A stretch of 64,000 bases of DNA from Aphelenchoides besseyi (GCA_024699855.1 JAMPIQ010000002.1:15376001-15440000), one strand, 5' to 3'; counted from the stretch's first letter, positions 50,406-61,990 are shown. Numbers and translations are program-made. Notes: generated by a model from the sequence alone, not told the origin.

Positions 50406-51610
50406 ATGCTTTCCGCTCTTCGTGGCATGTCTCTCCGTGACATCTTCAACGTCTTCATTTGGTCGCTGCTAGTTCTTCATTCACTCGTTGTGCTTCATCG
50501 GACTTCAGTGCCGATGGAGACAACTTGTAAGTTCCGAAACTGATTTCTCTTGTGATTCGCTTCTTTTCAGAAAGTACAAGGGAACCAGTGGTGACACCAG
50601 CACGTTTACCATGTACCTCAGGAAAACAGAATGGAAAATGAGCTACATAGCTCACGAGAATCCAAGCAGTTCACAAGAGTAAACGACAAATTTGATGTAT
50701 AGACAAATGTGTTTCTAGCATCAAATTGTTGATCAATGGCTGTTCGACCAAACTCGAGTTCGTCTCGACATCATGTGGCGTTGATCAGTTCCAAGTCAAA
50801 GGTTCTGTACAAGATTTGCTCACTGTCCCGTCTTCGGATATAAGTTGCAACCCGATCTCTGAATCCACTGGCAACGGGTATAAAGTTGAAGTCCAAGTCG
50901 AATTAACACTCTTATTGGAAGGCACGAACTTTGAAATCACTTTTAAGATGGTCCATTGGATCCCACTTTAGTGACTAACCTATTGGTTTTCAAAAGGCGA
51001 GCTTCGACCCGTCGTTTGTCGAAGAGATACGCTGCGGGTCTAGCTCTTGTGGTTAGTTCATGGATTCAACACCCCCATACGCTCTTTTCTTACAGCGCGG
51101 TTGTCGGTGTGATGATCGTAATAGTAGCTTTTGTGGTCGTTGTTTGCATCTGCTGCAAGAAATCGATCAAACCAACAGCTGACGAAGGTCGTCAATTCAA
51201 GTCCACGAGTAAAGTCAGCTCGAAAAAAACGCGTACCAGAGCAAAAACAACTCGAAAAACACCACGATCTCATTCCGTTGGGTCACTATCGTTGCGTCTC
51301 GAAGGAAGACGTCGAGGGTGATGGGAAACCCAAGTCGAAGGTAAGCTTTCTGACTTTTGCATCTGTTAAAACATCCGCTCTTGTTACTGCAAATTAATTC
51401 GAATCTGTCGACTTCGATCTGCAGTAAAAAGAGTGCTAACTGTTGATACCAAAGAGGTAGGAGTCTACACGGTTTAGACTCTTGAACTTGTCTGTTGAAC
51501 TAATCACCTTTTTTCAGCATCTCGGACCATGGATTCTCAAAGACAACCGAGTCAACGCGAAGGAGCAAAAGGATCCAGAAGACAACCCAAAGGGCATCGA
51601 GGTCAAGTGA
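50406..51610 (+). CDS. Type I membrane protein, tandem family member 1
   Basis: Leader (SLRDIFNVFIWSLLVLHSLV), a small ectodomain with several Cys (LLINGCSTKLEF, STSCGVDQFQVK, DISCNPISES), a juxtamembrane segment ASFDPSFVEEIRCGSSSC, a single transmembrane helix (AVVGVMIVIVAFVVVVCIC), and a basic cytoplasmic tail ending DPEDNPKGIEVK. Five introns of about 30-50 nt join the exons. A second possible last exon lies at 51724-51801 (acceptor TTGCAG; starts LFRLKLNKVVRDRDS and ends TGA), in phase with the same donor, so the tail may be alternatively spliced. A related gene lies at 53817-54983. No known domain was recognised; an adhesion or receptor-like role would be a guess. Confidence 0.6.
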
Positions 51611-51801
51611 CTTGGTTGCTCTGTTTTTGATTAGGAGATAAACTTATCGCTGTATACGTCGTGAAGTTTGTCTGATTTATTTGCTAATTGAGGACTCAAA
51701 ATGAAGAAAACTGTTCATTGCAGTTGTTTCGTCTCAAACTGAACAAAGTAGTTCGTGACAGAGACTCTGATAGCGATGGCAAAAAAGCGTTCGTCACTTG
51801 A

Positions 51802-52746
51802 GATTCCAAGGACGTCTCCGATCCATGTACTAATCAAGCTCATCGTTGCTTAACTTGCCAGATCGGACGGGATGGCGTGCATTCAACGAGATGTGGACGA
51901 ACACATTGACGTGAACGAGAGTGGAAGCTTAATAGCAACTGATAGCCGAGAAGTTCATTGCCACTCAACCACTATCCTCAACGTCTTCCTCATCTACAAC
52001 TCCATTTATGAATTGAAAATCTCATGGTTGTTTGAAGTTAAGTGGATGGCATTCAGAGCCTTGTTTTAAATAAGATGTTCAAAGTTCCACCGTAAATGTC
52101 GAGTAGTGGCATTGGCCAATGAGTTCAAATGTGGTCACTGACCAAGAAGATAGTTTGTGAACCGAAGGATCAATCTGAGCACAATAGAGCAACAGAAGAC
52201 AAATATCGATTAATTGAATATCATTTGCAACTTCACCGCAATAAAGAGATAACGTTGCTTGTAACCAAAACAACAAGTGCAATGATTACGACAACCCAGA
52301 GACTTATCAAATCACCATAAAGTAAGTCCAAAAGTCCAATCAACATCAATGGTTTCAGTCAACCGGATTCGCTCTTCGATTGCGTGTGTTTGGCAATTCA
52401 ACGTCGAGTCAATTCCACGATATTTTCCTGCTTTCATGTGTAACGAACAAACTGCCCAAAAACTCACGACTACGATTCACACTCTCGCAACTTCCACGTT
52501 CAACTCAACGGAAAATTGAGCGAATTTAGCGATTGACTCGCGTCAAATGAAGACTGGTGTTGGAATTGTTGTTCAATGTGTTCCGGAGAAATGTTCTTTA
52601 GCTTTGCAACGACTACTTCAACGGTCAAGCTCTGTAATCAGAACTAAAGTACTTGCTCCTATTTGCCGTTTTCTATTGGAAACATCCGAAAGTTAATGGC
52701 TATATCATATCCGTTTATTTATTACCTTAAAGCCATCAGCCAATGT
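51802..52746. other. Interval between membrane-protein gene 1 and the minus-strand gene
   Basis: Short plus-strand frames at 51872, 52129 and about 52350-52530 (the last after a TTTCAG acceptor) may be remnants of another family member, but I could not align them to the neighbours. Confidence 0.3.
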
Positions 52747-53611
52747 TCATGGATCAACGGGACAGCTCGATTTCTGAGGGCGAAGAAGTTTCAGTTGACG
52801 CTTAATGGCCATCTTTTGGCCATCGATTTTGGCAAGATGTTTTCGTTCTTTTGCAACATTAAACTTTCTCATAAACAAATCAATTCCAATAATAGCGAGC
52901 CCGATTCCCAAGGCTGCGAATACAATGAGTTTGCACGCCACGTAAAAAAAGATCCTAATTATAAGCTTTTAGTTCGCTTTGTGCTTGAAGCTTACTTTAA
53001 CAAACCGAATGTATCGGTCATCTGGTCGATAAGTACAGGACTAAAGAAGACGTTCATATCCTCGACCAGGGACTTGGGTTTACTAAAAGAAGTTCGTACA
53101 AGATTATCATTTTTACCTGGGATCATAGATGAGCCAACAGATGAGAACCATTTGTATAAAAGCCAAATCGCATTCAAAAATGCAACTCAAAAAGGATGGC
53201 CAAAAGAAGAGATGTTCCTCGCGTTTGTATCCGACGATCAAGATGATCAGAGAGATCAAATTGAGAAAAGCCAAAACCAAGTTGACATCGACCATGAAGA
53301 CGAGACGAATAAGCAGAAAAAAAGCGACAAAAATGACGATCAATTTTCTCGCGTCCTAAATGTCAACAGTCATTATCATTTGCCCTTTAGAAACTTACGA
53401 TTCCATTGAACAAAAACTCGAAAAGAAATTCCATCAGCAGTTCTTCAGCCAAAACTTCTTTCAGTTTAGTCGAATGATGAGCATGATCACGAGATAATTT
53501 GGCCAACTGCGCTTCAAGTTCTTCGATTTTGTTTCGATTCGAAGTATCCGAGATAACAACTTCATTTGGCCCGTAGTTTTGAGCCCAAGAATCATCTTCG
53601 TAGACATGCAT
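52747..53611 (-). CDS. Small multi-pass (about four-helix) membrane protein with N-terminal coiled coil
   Basis: The N-terminus has a coiled coil (KIEELEAQLAKLSRDHAHH), then hydrophobic helices KLIVIFVAFFLLIRLVFM, LVLAFLNLISLIILIVG, FFWPSFLSCIFECDLAF with IQMVLICWLIYD, and CKLIVFAALGIGLAIIGID, ending in a short basic tail. GTAAGT...CATTTAG after EFLFNGI and a GTAAAA...TTTTAG junction after WLIYDP support the minus strand. The 248-codon plus-strand frame over the same DNA is judged an antisense shadow. The layout resembles tetraspan-type arthropod/nematode membrane proteins (DUF4728-like), but no family is certain. Confidence 0.6.
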
Positions 53612-53816
53612 TTTGTAGGTGAGACAAATGAAGAATGAAAAGCAAAGTTGTTTTCAAGTTGCAACTTTTATGTAAATCGAATGGAAACCAATCCTGCTGC
53701 AAACTCATTCCAGAGGTTCGTTTTGCTTCTTGAGAGTCGGCCGTGTGTTTTTCGTGTCTTTGATTGTGATTCCAGTTTTCGTTTATTGCCTTCTGTTCTG
53801 CTCGTTTGTGTTCGAG

Positions 53817-54983
53817 ATGATTCGTGCTCTCAGTTTGATCGTCATGATCGCGATGGTTTTGTTGGTGAACTCCGACGATCCGCCGTGTTTCCGCACCGTC
53901 GAAAACGACATGTAAGTTTCTGATCGATGTTCCTCAGATGTTCGCGTTTTCAGCGTCTACAATGATGGCAGTGGTTGTTAAGAGGTGACAATGTACGTGA
54001 AGAATAGGGAGTTGGAAATGCACTTTGGCACCGGCTCGAAACCGTCCAGTACGCAATAGCGAGTAAAACTGTTTCGAATTGCATTTACTGTTTTAGCATC
54101 ACCTTTCGTTTGGGCGGCTGCGATGTTGACGGGTTGAAAGTTTTGAGACAAATCCGGTCAGCCTGTATCAAGGTAGTGACTTGGTTGACTCGGCTGTTGC
54201 CGACGAAAATGGCATCAAATTTCATCGTAACCTCGGAGGTTCTTCAACTCAAGAGTGCGATCGTGCATTCTCGTGGTTCCCGGCGGCCATAAGACGACGG
54301 TGTTCGTTGATTCGAGCTCGTACTCGGATCTTACGATTCGTTTCAAGGCACATTCACTTTGCACTTCTTCTTGTTGACCACCTCATTTTCAGGATGCATC
54401 GTTCGACTACACAGGGCTCATGAATGGCTTTCCTATTGGGGCTTCATCATCATGTGCGTTCGTCTCTGCTCTACACTTCAACATTCTCTTTCAGCGGCGT
54501 TGTGGGTTTGATCGTGTTGGTTGTTGGCTCAGTGGTCGTGCTCGTCTGTTGCAAGAAGGACAAGAAGACTGGGAAGCCCACTAAAAAGGGCGGAGTCGAC
54601 AAGACAACCAAGAAAGAACACGACCCTGTTCCACTCAACTCGCGTCAAAGCCAACTGTCTCGAAAGCATTCACATGGTCGCATGAAGTCCGATAAACCGC
54701 AACTTGAGGACGAAGACGATTGTTGTGCAGAGATGCACGAGATGGTCGACGGACGAATGAAGATCTTCGATCATAGAAAGGTGAGTGAAAGTGGTGAGTT
54801 GGAGGCCATCTGTTGCTCCAGGAGTGATTTCGACGATTGAACTATGAGTTCCAAGAACGGAAATTTGTCTTCTGATGTCTAGAACTGTTTTTGGAGTAAA
54901 ATGGAGACTTGAACTCATGAGTTTCATTTTAGATTGTCCATGACGATGACAATCCAAAGGGTATCATGTTGCCGGTCGAGTAG
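53817..54983 (+). pseudogene. Type I membrane protein, tandem family member 2, apparently degenerate
   Basis: It parallels member 1 exon for exon: leader (RALSLIVMIAMVLLV), VTMYVKNRELEMHFGTGS (versus FTMYLRKTEWKMSY), ITFRLGGCDVDG, ASFDYTGLMNGFPIGASSSC, the transmembrane helix GVVGLIVLVVGSVVVLVCC, a basic tail, and the ending DDDNPKGIMLPVE. Problems: TAA follows DGSGC at about 53980; the middle ectodomain shifts between frames near 54130 and 54290; and two introns would need GC donors (GCGAGT and GCACAT) where member 1 has GT. The transmembrane and cytoplasmic exons are clean. AATAAA at 55011. It is a pseudogene, or a real gene with assembly errors. Confidence 0.55.
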
Positions 54984-55016
54984 AGCCGTCAAGACTGCTG
55001 TTAGAGCTTCAATAAA

Positions 55017-55379
55017 CGGTATCTGTAAAAACTTGTTTCTTATTGTTGGCTTAAAAAAAACGTTTAATCCGAGGGACCATGAGCTTTTGTTATAACCAAT
55101 TGTTGGGCTCTTTGGCTAGTAAGGATTTCTGTTTGTCTTCTCCAACTATAACTGTGCAGAGAGTCGGTGAGGAATTGGTGTCAAAGTCGATAGAATTACT
55201 GGTTCCAAATAACTGCTTGGAGATTCTTGAGGACCTAGAAGACAACTTGAACTATTAACTATCTGCTTTCATCTTCGACTTTGAACTTTTGATTCTACAT
55301 TTGAATCATGGACCTGTTGTCTTCACTACCACTTACGAACAGCTCAGAGCAATAAGATCACTTCAAAAAGAACGTTCAT
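55017..55379. other. Intergenic spacer
   Basis: No gene or repeat was recognised up to the left boundary of repeat copy 4. Confidence 0.4.
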
Positions 55380-56486
55380 GCAAAACTAACAACAAAAAAT
55401 TGTTTTGACAACCGCGTCAGGAAAGCTACCACAAGTGATAACCACCAAGCAGTCGAAGGGAGAGCCTGGGGAAAACCCCTGGGGACGCTTTCAACCGTGA
55501 ACCCGAACACGGTCCCACCCGGAGGTGGGTTATGCTAACTCTCGATCCAACACTCATAGCCTTGTTGAATCTTCGGTAAGAGACCCGAACTTCCGAAGAA
55601 GTCGAAGTCAGTACCTCCGCACAACCATTAGGCTATGAGCTGCTGGTGACTGCAGGACAGAAAGCCGCTCATGATCCGGAGATTTCGACATACACTTCTC
55701 AGTGGACTGCAATTGATTCTGGACTTCAGTTGAGTGGTTGAGAGTACAACAACAAACTTCTAAGGATGTTCACGACTTGTATTCAAATTCGATTTCTACC
55801 ATAAGTGAACAGATTGATGCACAATTAACCCTAATAATTGCAGTGGTATTCAGTAGTTGTTCCTACAAATTATAGCGGTTGTGACCAACTAATATCGTTA
55901 TTATGGTCGAATTCACAAGACCCAGTTTTTGAGTATGCTTTCAATTCCAATTCTGCTCTCGGTCCACCTCAGCTGTCCAAATTCATAGAATTATAATCTT
56001 CTACGCTCATTAACTAGTATGTCAATTTAGAGCTCTCCATTACTAACAGGAAGAGCTCCACAAACTTTTGCAATTTTGGACGATTTTTGACAGATTGTTG
56101 GGCTTCGGAGAGCTCTCATTTCTCTCTCAGTTATCCGATGGCTACAAGTTTAAGCACGTTGAATAGCCGGACTTATGATCTTCCCATCAATGTAATATAA
56201 GCGCTAGTTGTTGCCAGAATCTCCGAGATACATCAATTGGCGTGATGGACGGGCTATACAAGGGAATGGGGGGTGTTGTGTGTTTTAGCTCTCTGGCTGA
56301 TTGGATTCAGCTGATACTCACAGGGTTTAGAGTTCAGTAGCGGTTGTTGTTCTTCAGTTAATCACACCTCTCTACAGTCACAAGTTCTCGAGTTGTAGTC
56401 AATGGAAGTTGGGCTCTCTCGGAGGTTGACGATCGTTGACATTCTTTTCAGGTTGTTTGTGTCTACTAACTATGTTTAGACTATTA
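55380..56486. repeat. Full-length copy 4 of the 1.1-kb dispersed repeat
   Basis: It has the same left (GCAAAACTAAC) and right (GTTTAGACTAT) limits as copy 1. All helices of the folded 5' module are kept. The hairpin CCCACC/GGTGGG is perfect here (near 55520), whereas copy 1 has one mismatch. The 5' module is nearly identical to copy 1, while the 3' part differs more and is closer to copy 3. Confidence 0.85.
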
Positions 56487-56707
56487 CATTTGAGTTTGTA
56501 TGATGTGAGTGCAACTATTCGGACTGTAAACTTGGTCTGCAAACAAGGTTGTCAACATTTGATGGACGCTAAGCGGCTGATAACCAGCCATTAGATCAAC
56601 ACTTCCACCTGTTTGTAACAAGATATTGTCAGAAGTCGGTTATCAACGATCATTCGAACACAATAATGTTTTGTTTTATATGGTGTTGTTCGGCATGTGA
56701 ATCTCCG
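56487..56707. other. Spacer between repeat copy 4 and the small minus gene
   Basis: Nothing was recognised. Confidence 0.3.
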
Positions 56708-56908
56708 TTAGTGAAAGTTGGCAATGTTCAACGCGCTTTCGATCGAACACAAGGCCAAGGAGTTTACTTTGACAAGTGACCAGCGTCCAAAGCTTTTGGC
56801 GTTTGAAAGCCGCTTGCTTTTGGTGCCGTTTGCTGAGCTAAACTTCAGAGTTGAATCTGAACTTTCAGTTGCTGTTGGAGTCTTAGTTCCATCGTAGAAT
56901 TTTGCCAA
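56708..56908 (-). CDS. Possible small protein (67 residues), Ser/Lys-rich
   Basis: A single open frame, without motif, rich in Ser, Thr and Lys (TKTPTATESSDSTLKFSS). Its start lies only 25 bp from the start of the plus-strand coiled-coil gene, so the two would share a promoter if both are real. Confidence 0.3.
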   Translation of the reverse strand: MAKFYDGTKTPTATESSDSTLKFSSANGTKSKRLSNAKSFGRWSLVKVNSLALCSIESALNIANFH

Positions 56909-56933
56909 GTTCTGGTGACTGATTTGCTACCAA

Positions 56934-57342
56934 ATGTCTTTATTCAATGAAACTAACCAACTCGGACGAGAAGTGAGCGAACTGAAGAAACTCGTTAAAT
57001 CCATAGACACAAAAGTCAAACAACTGCAAAAGCGGGTGCAGGAAAAGAGCGATGTTGAGATCGAACACGAAGACGTTGAAAGTCGCGTATATAGTCCGCA
57101 CGAAGTTGTCGTGAAAACGGTATGTGAGAGTTTCACTATATCATTTCGTTCTGGAAGATCTTACAAGAAAAGTAACATTAATTTTTTAGCGTAAAGGTAT
57201 TTACTGGACAATTGTGGCTCCTAGGATAGGTGGCATGCTATTCATGCTATCCCCTAACATAATCGGCAATGGTGATGCTGATGGTGAAGGTGATGGGGAG
57301 AAAGTGGAGTTAACGATCGGAAGCAAAGTGTTAAACTTATAG
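56934..57342 (+). CDS. Small coiled-coil protein
   Basis: The N-terminal half is a clear heptad coiled coil (EVSELKKLVKSIDTKVKQLQ) followed by an acidic stretch. A GTATGT...TTTTTTAG intron joins it to a second exon with a hydrophobic segment (IYWTIVAPRIGGMLFMLS), a Gly/Asp-rich linker and the end VELTIGSKVLNL. The product is about 120 residues. No family was recognised. Confidence 0.5.
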
Positions 57343-58619
57343 ATTAGAGTATGGAGAGTACGTATTTGGCATTTGTTTTGCAATATACGAACTTTTACTG
57401 AGTAAATTTTGGATTTGAAATTAACACTGAAATCGGTTTTTCTGATTAAACCATATCAAAAGTTGAGCCGATTGCCTTAAAAGAGCATAGCGTTGTGCGC
57501 ATCAGCGGGGCTCATCGATATGCAATATATGACAGCATATAAAATAATTACACTGGAGTTATTGACTTTGGTAGAAATGTTTTTAAATTTTTGCTCCAAA
57601 TGCGGGTTCACATATTTTGGTCGTTACGATGTTTTTCTAAAATGTCTATTAGCATTCTAGAAAGTTTAAGTAATAAGCGTTACAACGGTATATAATACAT
57701 GTCTCCAAAATAGCTATTCGCAGGAATGCGATCGATGTAATGTGGACGTTTAGATTTTGGGTTTCAGTGCGATTCGGCAGTTAATTGTTGAATTTTGTAT
57801 TACCCACACAAAGCACAACTAAAGAAAACGAGCGGTAAAGCCGCGAGTCTTTCTGGTTCATCATAGTTCTGATCGTGTCAATGGGCATAGATGTACATCA
57901 ACAATCGGCCTCTCTCTGGGCGGAACCCCCTTTCAATTCAACAAGAACTGTTGGTGTCAATTAACTTAAATTTCATTCAGGATTACCCAAAACAAAGCAA
58001 TTTCTAAACAGAAGACTTTGTTTATCAACAATACTTTAAATCGAATAATCACGTTTATGCTTTGTAATTTTTTATTCGCATTTTGGAATAAGTATGAAAT
58101 ACAATAAATTTGATTGATAACGTCTAATTGTGCGCGTATCTTGTAGTCAATCTGCGAACAGGTCAAAACAGCTGATGAAGAAGATGAAGGAAGACCACAG
58201 ACCTGGTCCATATCATTGTTCATTTGCAAAGTCGGTCGCACATGCACATGCGAAGGAAACGAAAAGCTGAAATCAGAAGATAACAAACATGACTTTCAAT
58301 TGTACACGACCGGTAGAGAATGCTATGGCCATTGGCCGGGAACTGAAAATGAATCGAACCTGAAGAAGTGTGCGAAGGAAATCAAAGTTGTTTCTTCGAT
58401 GTTATCTAGTGTTTCATCAATAAAGAGGATGCACTAGTTTTGCGGGTCGAAGGCCATGGACATGTCGTTTGGATTATCATTTACTGCTGTTTTTTAAAAG
58501 TATTTCGAGTATTTCTTCCAATATTAGTTGTTTACAGGCGTTTGAGGATCTCGCGGTGAACAATATTCTTCACTAAACAGTCACCATTATCTTGTCGGTC
58601 CTTTGCTTAAGTTAAAACT
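57343..58619. other. Mostly non-coding interval
   Basis: AT-rich. A plus-strand exon-like frame at about 58150-58437 follows a CTTGTAG acceptor and carries several Cys (CKVGRTCTCEG, GRECYGHWPG); it could be the last exon of an unidentified gene. I see nothing else. Confidence 0.35.
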
Positions 58620-60170
58620 TTAACTGAATCCCAAGAACGTGCACGGGACAAAGCGACTTACAATTGGCCGTGCTCGAAGACTTCGTGTTCGAGATGCAAT
58701 CCAACTTATTCGAACGTCTGGCCTTGACTTTTGTTGATGGTCATAGCAAACGCTAATTTCAACGGGAACTGTTTACGATTGAGTTGGAACATTCCACGGT
58801 ATTCGATCGGGTTGTTGATTCGTGAAATGATGTTTCGTTCAACGGCATGATCTCCTGTCAATATTTGACAGTCAACTGAATGGTCATTCATTCCCAAAAC
58901 CAACAATCGTGTACCGCTACACAAACCGTCTTGTTGTGACAAATTGCAAATCAGATTCACGACCACGTTCTTCTTGAGCACTAATTTGTGAGGTGGAATG
59001 AGCCTTCTTCCATGATGTTCAAGTACTCTGGTAACATAAGGGTGTTATCGTCGCAGTTTTCAGCATCAATGGCCGTGTGATTGAAAGGTAGGTTTTGGTT
59101 TGACCGTCCAACATATTGAGAACTTTTCCATTCGATTCGTTGACGCCAATGTTTGGACAGCAAAATTGCCGAGTTACCCATGTCGTTGAACTGTTTGTTT
59201 TCAATCAGCTTGCCGAAGATATCTTGCTCTAAGTTCTGATCAACTAAACAATGAGAAGGTAAGATTAACAGTTTATTTTCGTTGTTCAATGTTCCTTTTC
59301 CAATTTGTTTCAGAAAATCAGCGAACTGGACTTCATTTGGTTTGGTTCGCATGTTTGTTGTCAATTTCAGTTGCTCAAAGTGTTTCCACAAAATTGAAGA
59401 GGAAATGGACAGATAGATTGTTTCACCAATAGTACCGTATTTCAAAATTGACAAAATCTGACTGAACTCCCCACCGAGAACGACGATTTTTCCACCAAAA
59501 GGCAAGTTGTTATTCATTAGTTCTTTGAGTTTGCGATTGACAATTTCTAACGCCTGTCGGGGACCATTGGAGCTTCGTTCCAAATGATCACATCTGCTTG
59601 CATCAACATCCTTCCCACCACGATTGTTGCGAGTTAGAGTTGAGTTTGAATTGCGGTCAAATCGAACTTCAAGTCCAAATGTCTTGTGACACGTTCGTCC
59701 ATGAGTAACAACAACGCAGCAATATCGGTGTGAATGCGCATGTAAAAACCTTTTTTGAAATCCATGGATGAAATGGCACAGAGTTTTGTAAACGTAAGTT
59801 TCGCCCATTCCACTCAAAGCGTCAACAAAGAAACACTTTTTTGCACCGTTGTTCTGGAGACTGTTGAGGACTTTGTCAGCTACAACTTTTTGCTTAATGT
59901 TTAACGTTTCGTACATCTCTTTTGCAGATTCCAGTTCTTGTTCGTGGTCAATTGGGTCCCCGATTTCTTCGATGACTTCAACAGCGTCGATAGATGGAAA
60001 GTCTTTGATTGATCTGTTTTCACGTTGCAGGATTTGTCAATTCGTTTGTAGAGTCGAACAATTGCTTTTGAACTATCTTTCAAGTGACGATTGAAATCTT
60101 CGCTGAGATCATTTTGAACATTTCCCACATAAGTTTTGGGTCGGCCGGGTTGCAATGAATGAGAATGTCG
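58620..60170 (-). pseudogene. PIF1-type helicase relic of a Helitron (C-terminal part)
   Basis: Helitron-type motifs seen on the minus strand: DILIHCNPGRPKTYVGN, LSED, QKVVADKVL, a Walker A with the key Lys replaced (SGMGETYVYKTL), GGKIVVLGGEFSQILSI, LKLTTNMRTKPNE, VLGMNDHSVDC and FAMTINKSQGQTFE. Frameshifts break the middle. TAA replaces codons directly after INKSQGQTFE (58706-58708) and in the following HGQL.VALSR block (58658-58660). The upstream part continues at 61521, beyond the Merlin insertion. No Rep nuclease domain was found. It is decayed and non-functional. Confidence 0.8.
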
Positions 60171-60178
60171 GCAAAAAG
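60171..60178. repeat. Left 8-bp target-site duplication of Merlin (GCAAAAAG)
   Basis: GCAAAAAG at 60171-60178 is repeated exactly at 61513-61520. An 8-bp duplication is typical of Merlin/IS1016-like elements. Confidence 0.8.
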
Positions 60179-61512
60179 GGATCTTTCCTAGGAGACCCCC
60201 CCCCCCCCTTCGCTCGCAACTTTTTCAGCCAGCTCGCACTTTTTTCGCTCTTACACTCCGAAGAGTCGCATTCACTTTTCAGCGCCTCAGACCGCTCGGC
60301 CATTCAGGGCACACCAAACACAGCTTCTAAACACGTTTTCACTCAATTTAATTTACTTGGGCGGGTTCAATAAAGCAATGTGACGAAGAATTGTCAAGAA
60401 AACATCCGGATCTCGATATCGACGGCGGTACATATATTCGCAAAGATACGAGTCAAGCATGAAACGATGAGTTCCCCAGCGTCGACGGTTGGCCGATTTT
60501 GCGACGTTCCAACTCGATTCGATCGAATTTGTGTGACTGCCGTCTTCTGGGTCGACAAAATTGCTGGAATGATTGACCGTTGAATGCGTGTACAACGACA
60601 CTCCGTTTTCGTCAACCAGCTTCGGTATTCCCGATAAATAGGCCCGCCAACAGTCAGAAATAATATGCGTTCCTAAGAAATACGTAAAAACCGAACCGAG
60701 ATCTCCCACCTGGCAAAATTGATACCTTGATGCACTCCATCAAAGTTGCTTCAGTTAGATTCTCGACCGCGTAAAGGAATGTCCCTTTAGTTTCGCGACA
60801 AATACCACCAAATACCCATTGCTCAGGAAGCATTCGTCCGCGGTCGTATTTGCGCCTCGAGAAAACGCTCTCATCGATTTCGACAGTTTTTCCAGGACCA
60901 CCTAACAACCATTAGGTAGAACAGAACAAAATACCTACCAATTTTCACGGGATTGGCTAGTAACTTCTCCGCGCATACCTCCCGGATCATATTGTTCCAG
61001 TCCACCACCGTATTCTTGTTAATTTCCAGCTCTCTCTCACAGAATTTGATGGTTGTCATTTCATAAGCCCATGAATACAGAAACCGAACGAACGTTACGA
61101 ACGGCAATTTGCAATTGTCCAACCAAGTATCTGCACGAAATCCCTTCTCCTTACGGCAATTCTTCACCGAACATCTCCACGTACCACGTTCCATCTTGAT
61201 ATCCATAGCATGCCCATTAACGCAACGTCGTTCCCCATGCACAAAACCATGATGTTGAAGGAACAAAAAGGCATCAAATTCACAACTCGGCAAATCAAAT
61301 ATTTTCATCACAACAATGACCGCTAGCGAAAAAGAATTTGTTGAAAAATGATTAACGGGAGGTTGTTTTGGGTGGCGGTCCTGGCCGCAGTTCGTACTGT
61401 AGCGAGCGCTTTAGCTACTCGCAATTTTTTGCGAGCACTTCAAGTGGTAGCGTTCGCATTTTTTTTGCGAGCCGCTCGCAGAGGGGGGGGGGGGGTCTCC
61501 TAGGAAAGACCC
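60179..61512. mobile_element. Merlin-type DNA transposon, apparently complete
   Basis: The termini are inverted: GGATCTTTCCTAGGAGACC followed by a C-run at the left, and G-run then GGTCTCCTAGGAAAGACCC at the right, with one mismatch in the outer 20 nt. Subterminal GCGAG/CTCGC words are repeated near both ends. The element is flanked by a perfect 8-bp duplication and encodes one intron-containing transposase with the catalytic triad in place. It lies inside the Helitron helicase relic and is therefore younger than it. Confidence 0.9.
60353..61311 (-). CDS. Merlin transposase (ISXO2/IS1016-like DDE)
   Basis: The N-terminus has Zn-binding Cys residues (RCVNGHAMDI, RGTWRCSVKNCRKEKGF). The DDE core follows: VEIDESVFSRRKYDRGR (first Asp), QWVFGGICRETKGTF, ISDCWRAYLSG (second Asp), TVNHSSNFVDPEDGSHTNS and IESSWNVAKS (Glu). 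Two short introns are inferred: GTAGGT...GTTAG before GGPGKTVEIDES, and GTGGGA...CTTAG inside ILPGTHIISDCW. After these the frame is open for about 300 residues to TAA at 60353, so the enzyme may be intact. Confidence 0.85.
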
Positions 61513-61520
61513 GCAAAAAG
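61513..61520. repeat. Right 8-bp target-site duplication of Merlin (GCAAAAAG)
   Basis: Identical to 60171-60178. Removing the element and one copy brings the helicase words RTLF and ADILIHCNPG into one frame. Confidence 0.8.
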
Positions 61521-61990
61521 AGTTCGCAATGCTCGCGCCATCGACACCAAAATTGCTTCTTCCATACACTTGATGTACTCTTCGTTGTCTTCAGTTATAC
61601 CCAATGCTAAGCACGCTTCAGAATTGTTTTGATGTTCGATTCCGTTGACCTTGGAAGTTCTTTAAAGATTCTTGCTCCTTTAACGTGTTGAAGCAGCAAA
61701 CGCAAATACCATAGGTCACCTCGACTTGAACTTATTACGTACATTCGGGCAACAATCTTGTTATTTATAACTCTTGGTTTTCACTGATTGATTGGTTCGG
61801 TGTTTCGGTTGAGAAGGAGATACACTGCTTTCCATGAGTATTGAGTTGGAATTTCAGAATACAACAGTTTTCGGGCATTTGCATCACGTTCATTTAAGTA
61901 GAAGTAGTCCATTAGTTTGGCGTTCTTTTCCATTACTTTTTTGACTTTTTCTGAATCAATTCTTCTCGATACAAACCGCCTGTTGATTTT
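61521..61990 (-). pseudogene. PIF1-type helicase relic of a Helitron (upstream part)
   Basis: On the minus strand: LMDYFYLNERDANARKLLYS, EIPTQYSWKAVYLLL, GDLWYLRLLLQHVKG, EACLALGITEDNEEYI and MEEAILVSMARALRTLF, all in the order found in Helitron helicases just before the ATPase domain. In-frame stops are present after TEPINQ and elsewhere. It continues at 60170 across the Merlin insertion. Confidence 0.7.

Noticed and set aside
52663..53409. Long plus-strand frame of 248 codons
   Set aside because: It is antisense to a spliced minus-strand gene with clear hydrophobic helices and good splice sites; its charged composition is what the complement of hydrophobic codons gives.
60060..60180. Merlin and helicase as one element
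   Set aside because: The perfect 8-bp duplication and resumed helicase homology on both sides show two separate elements.
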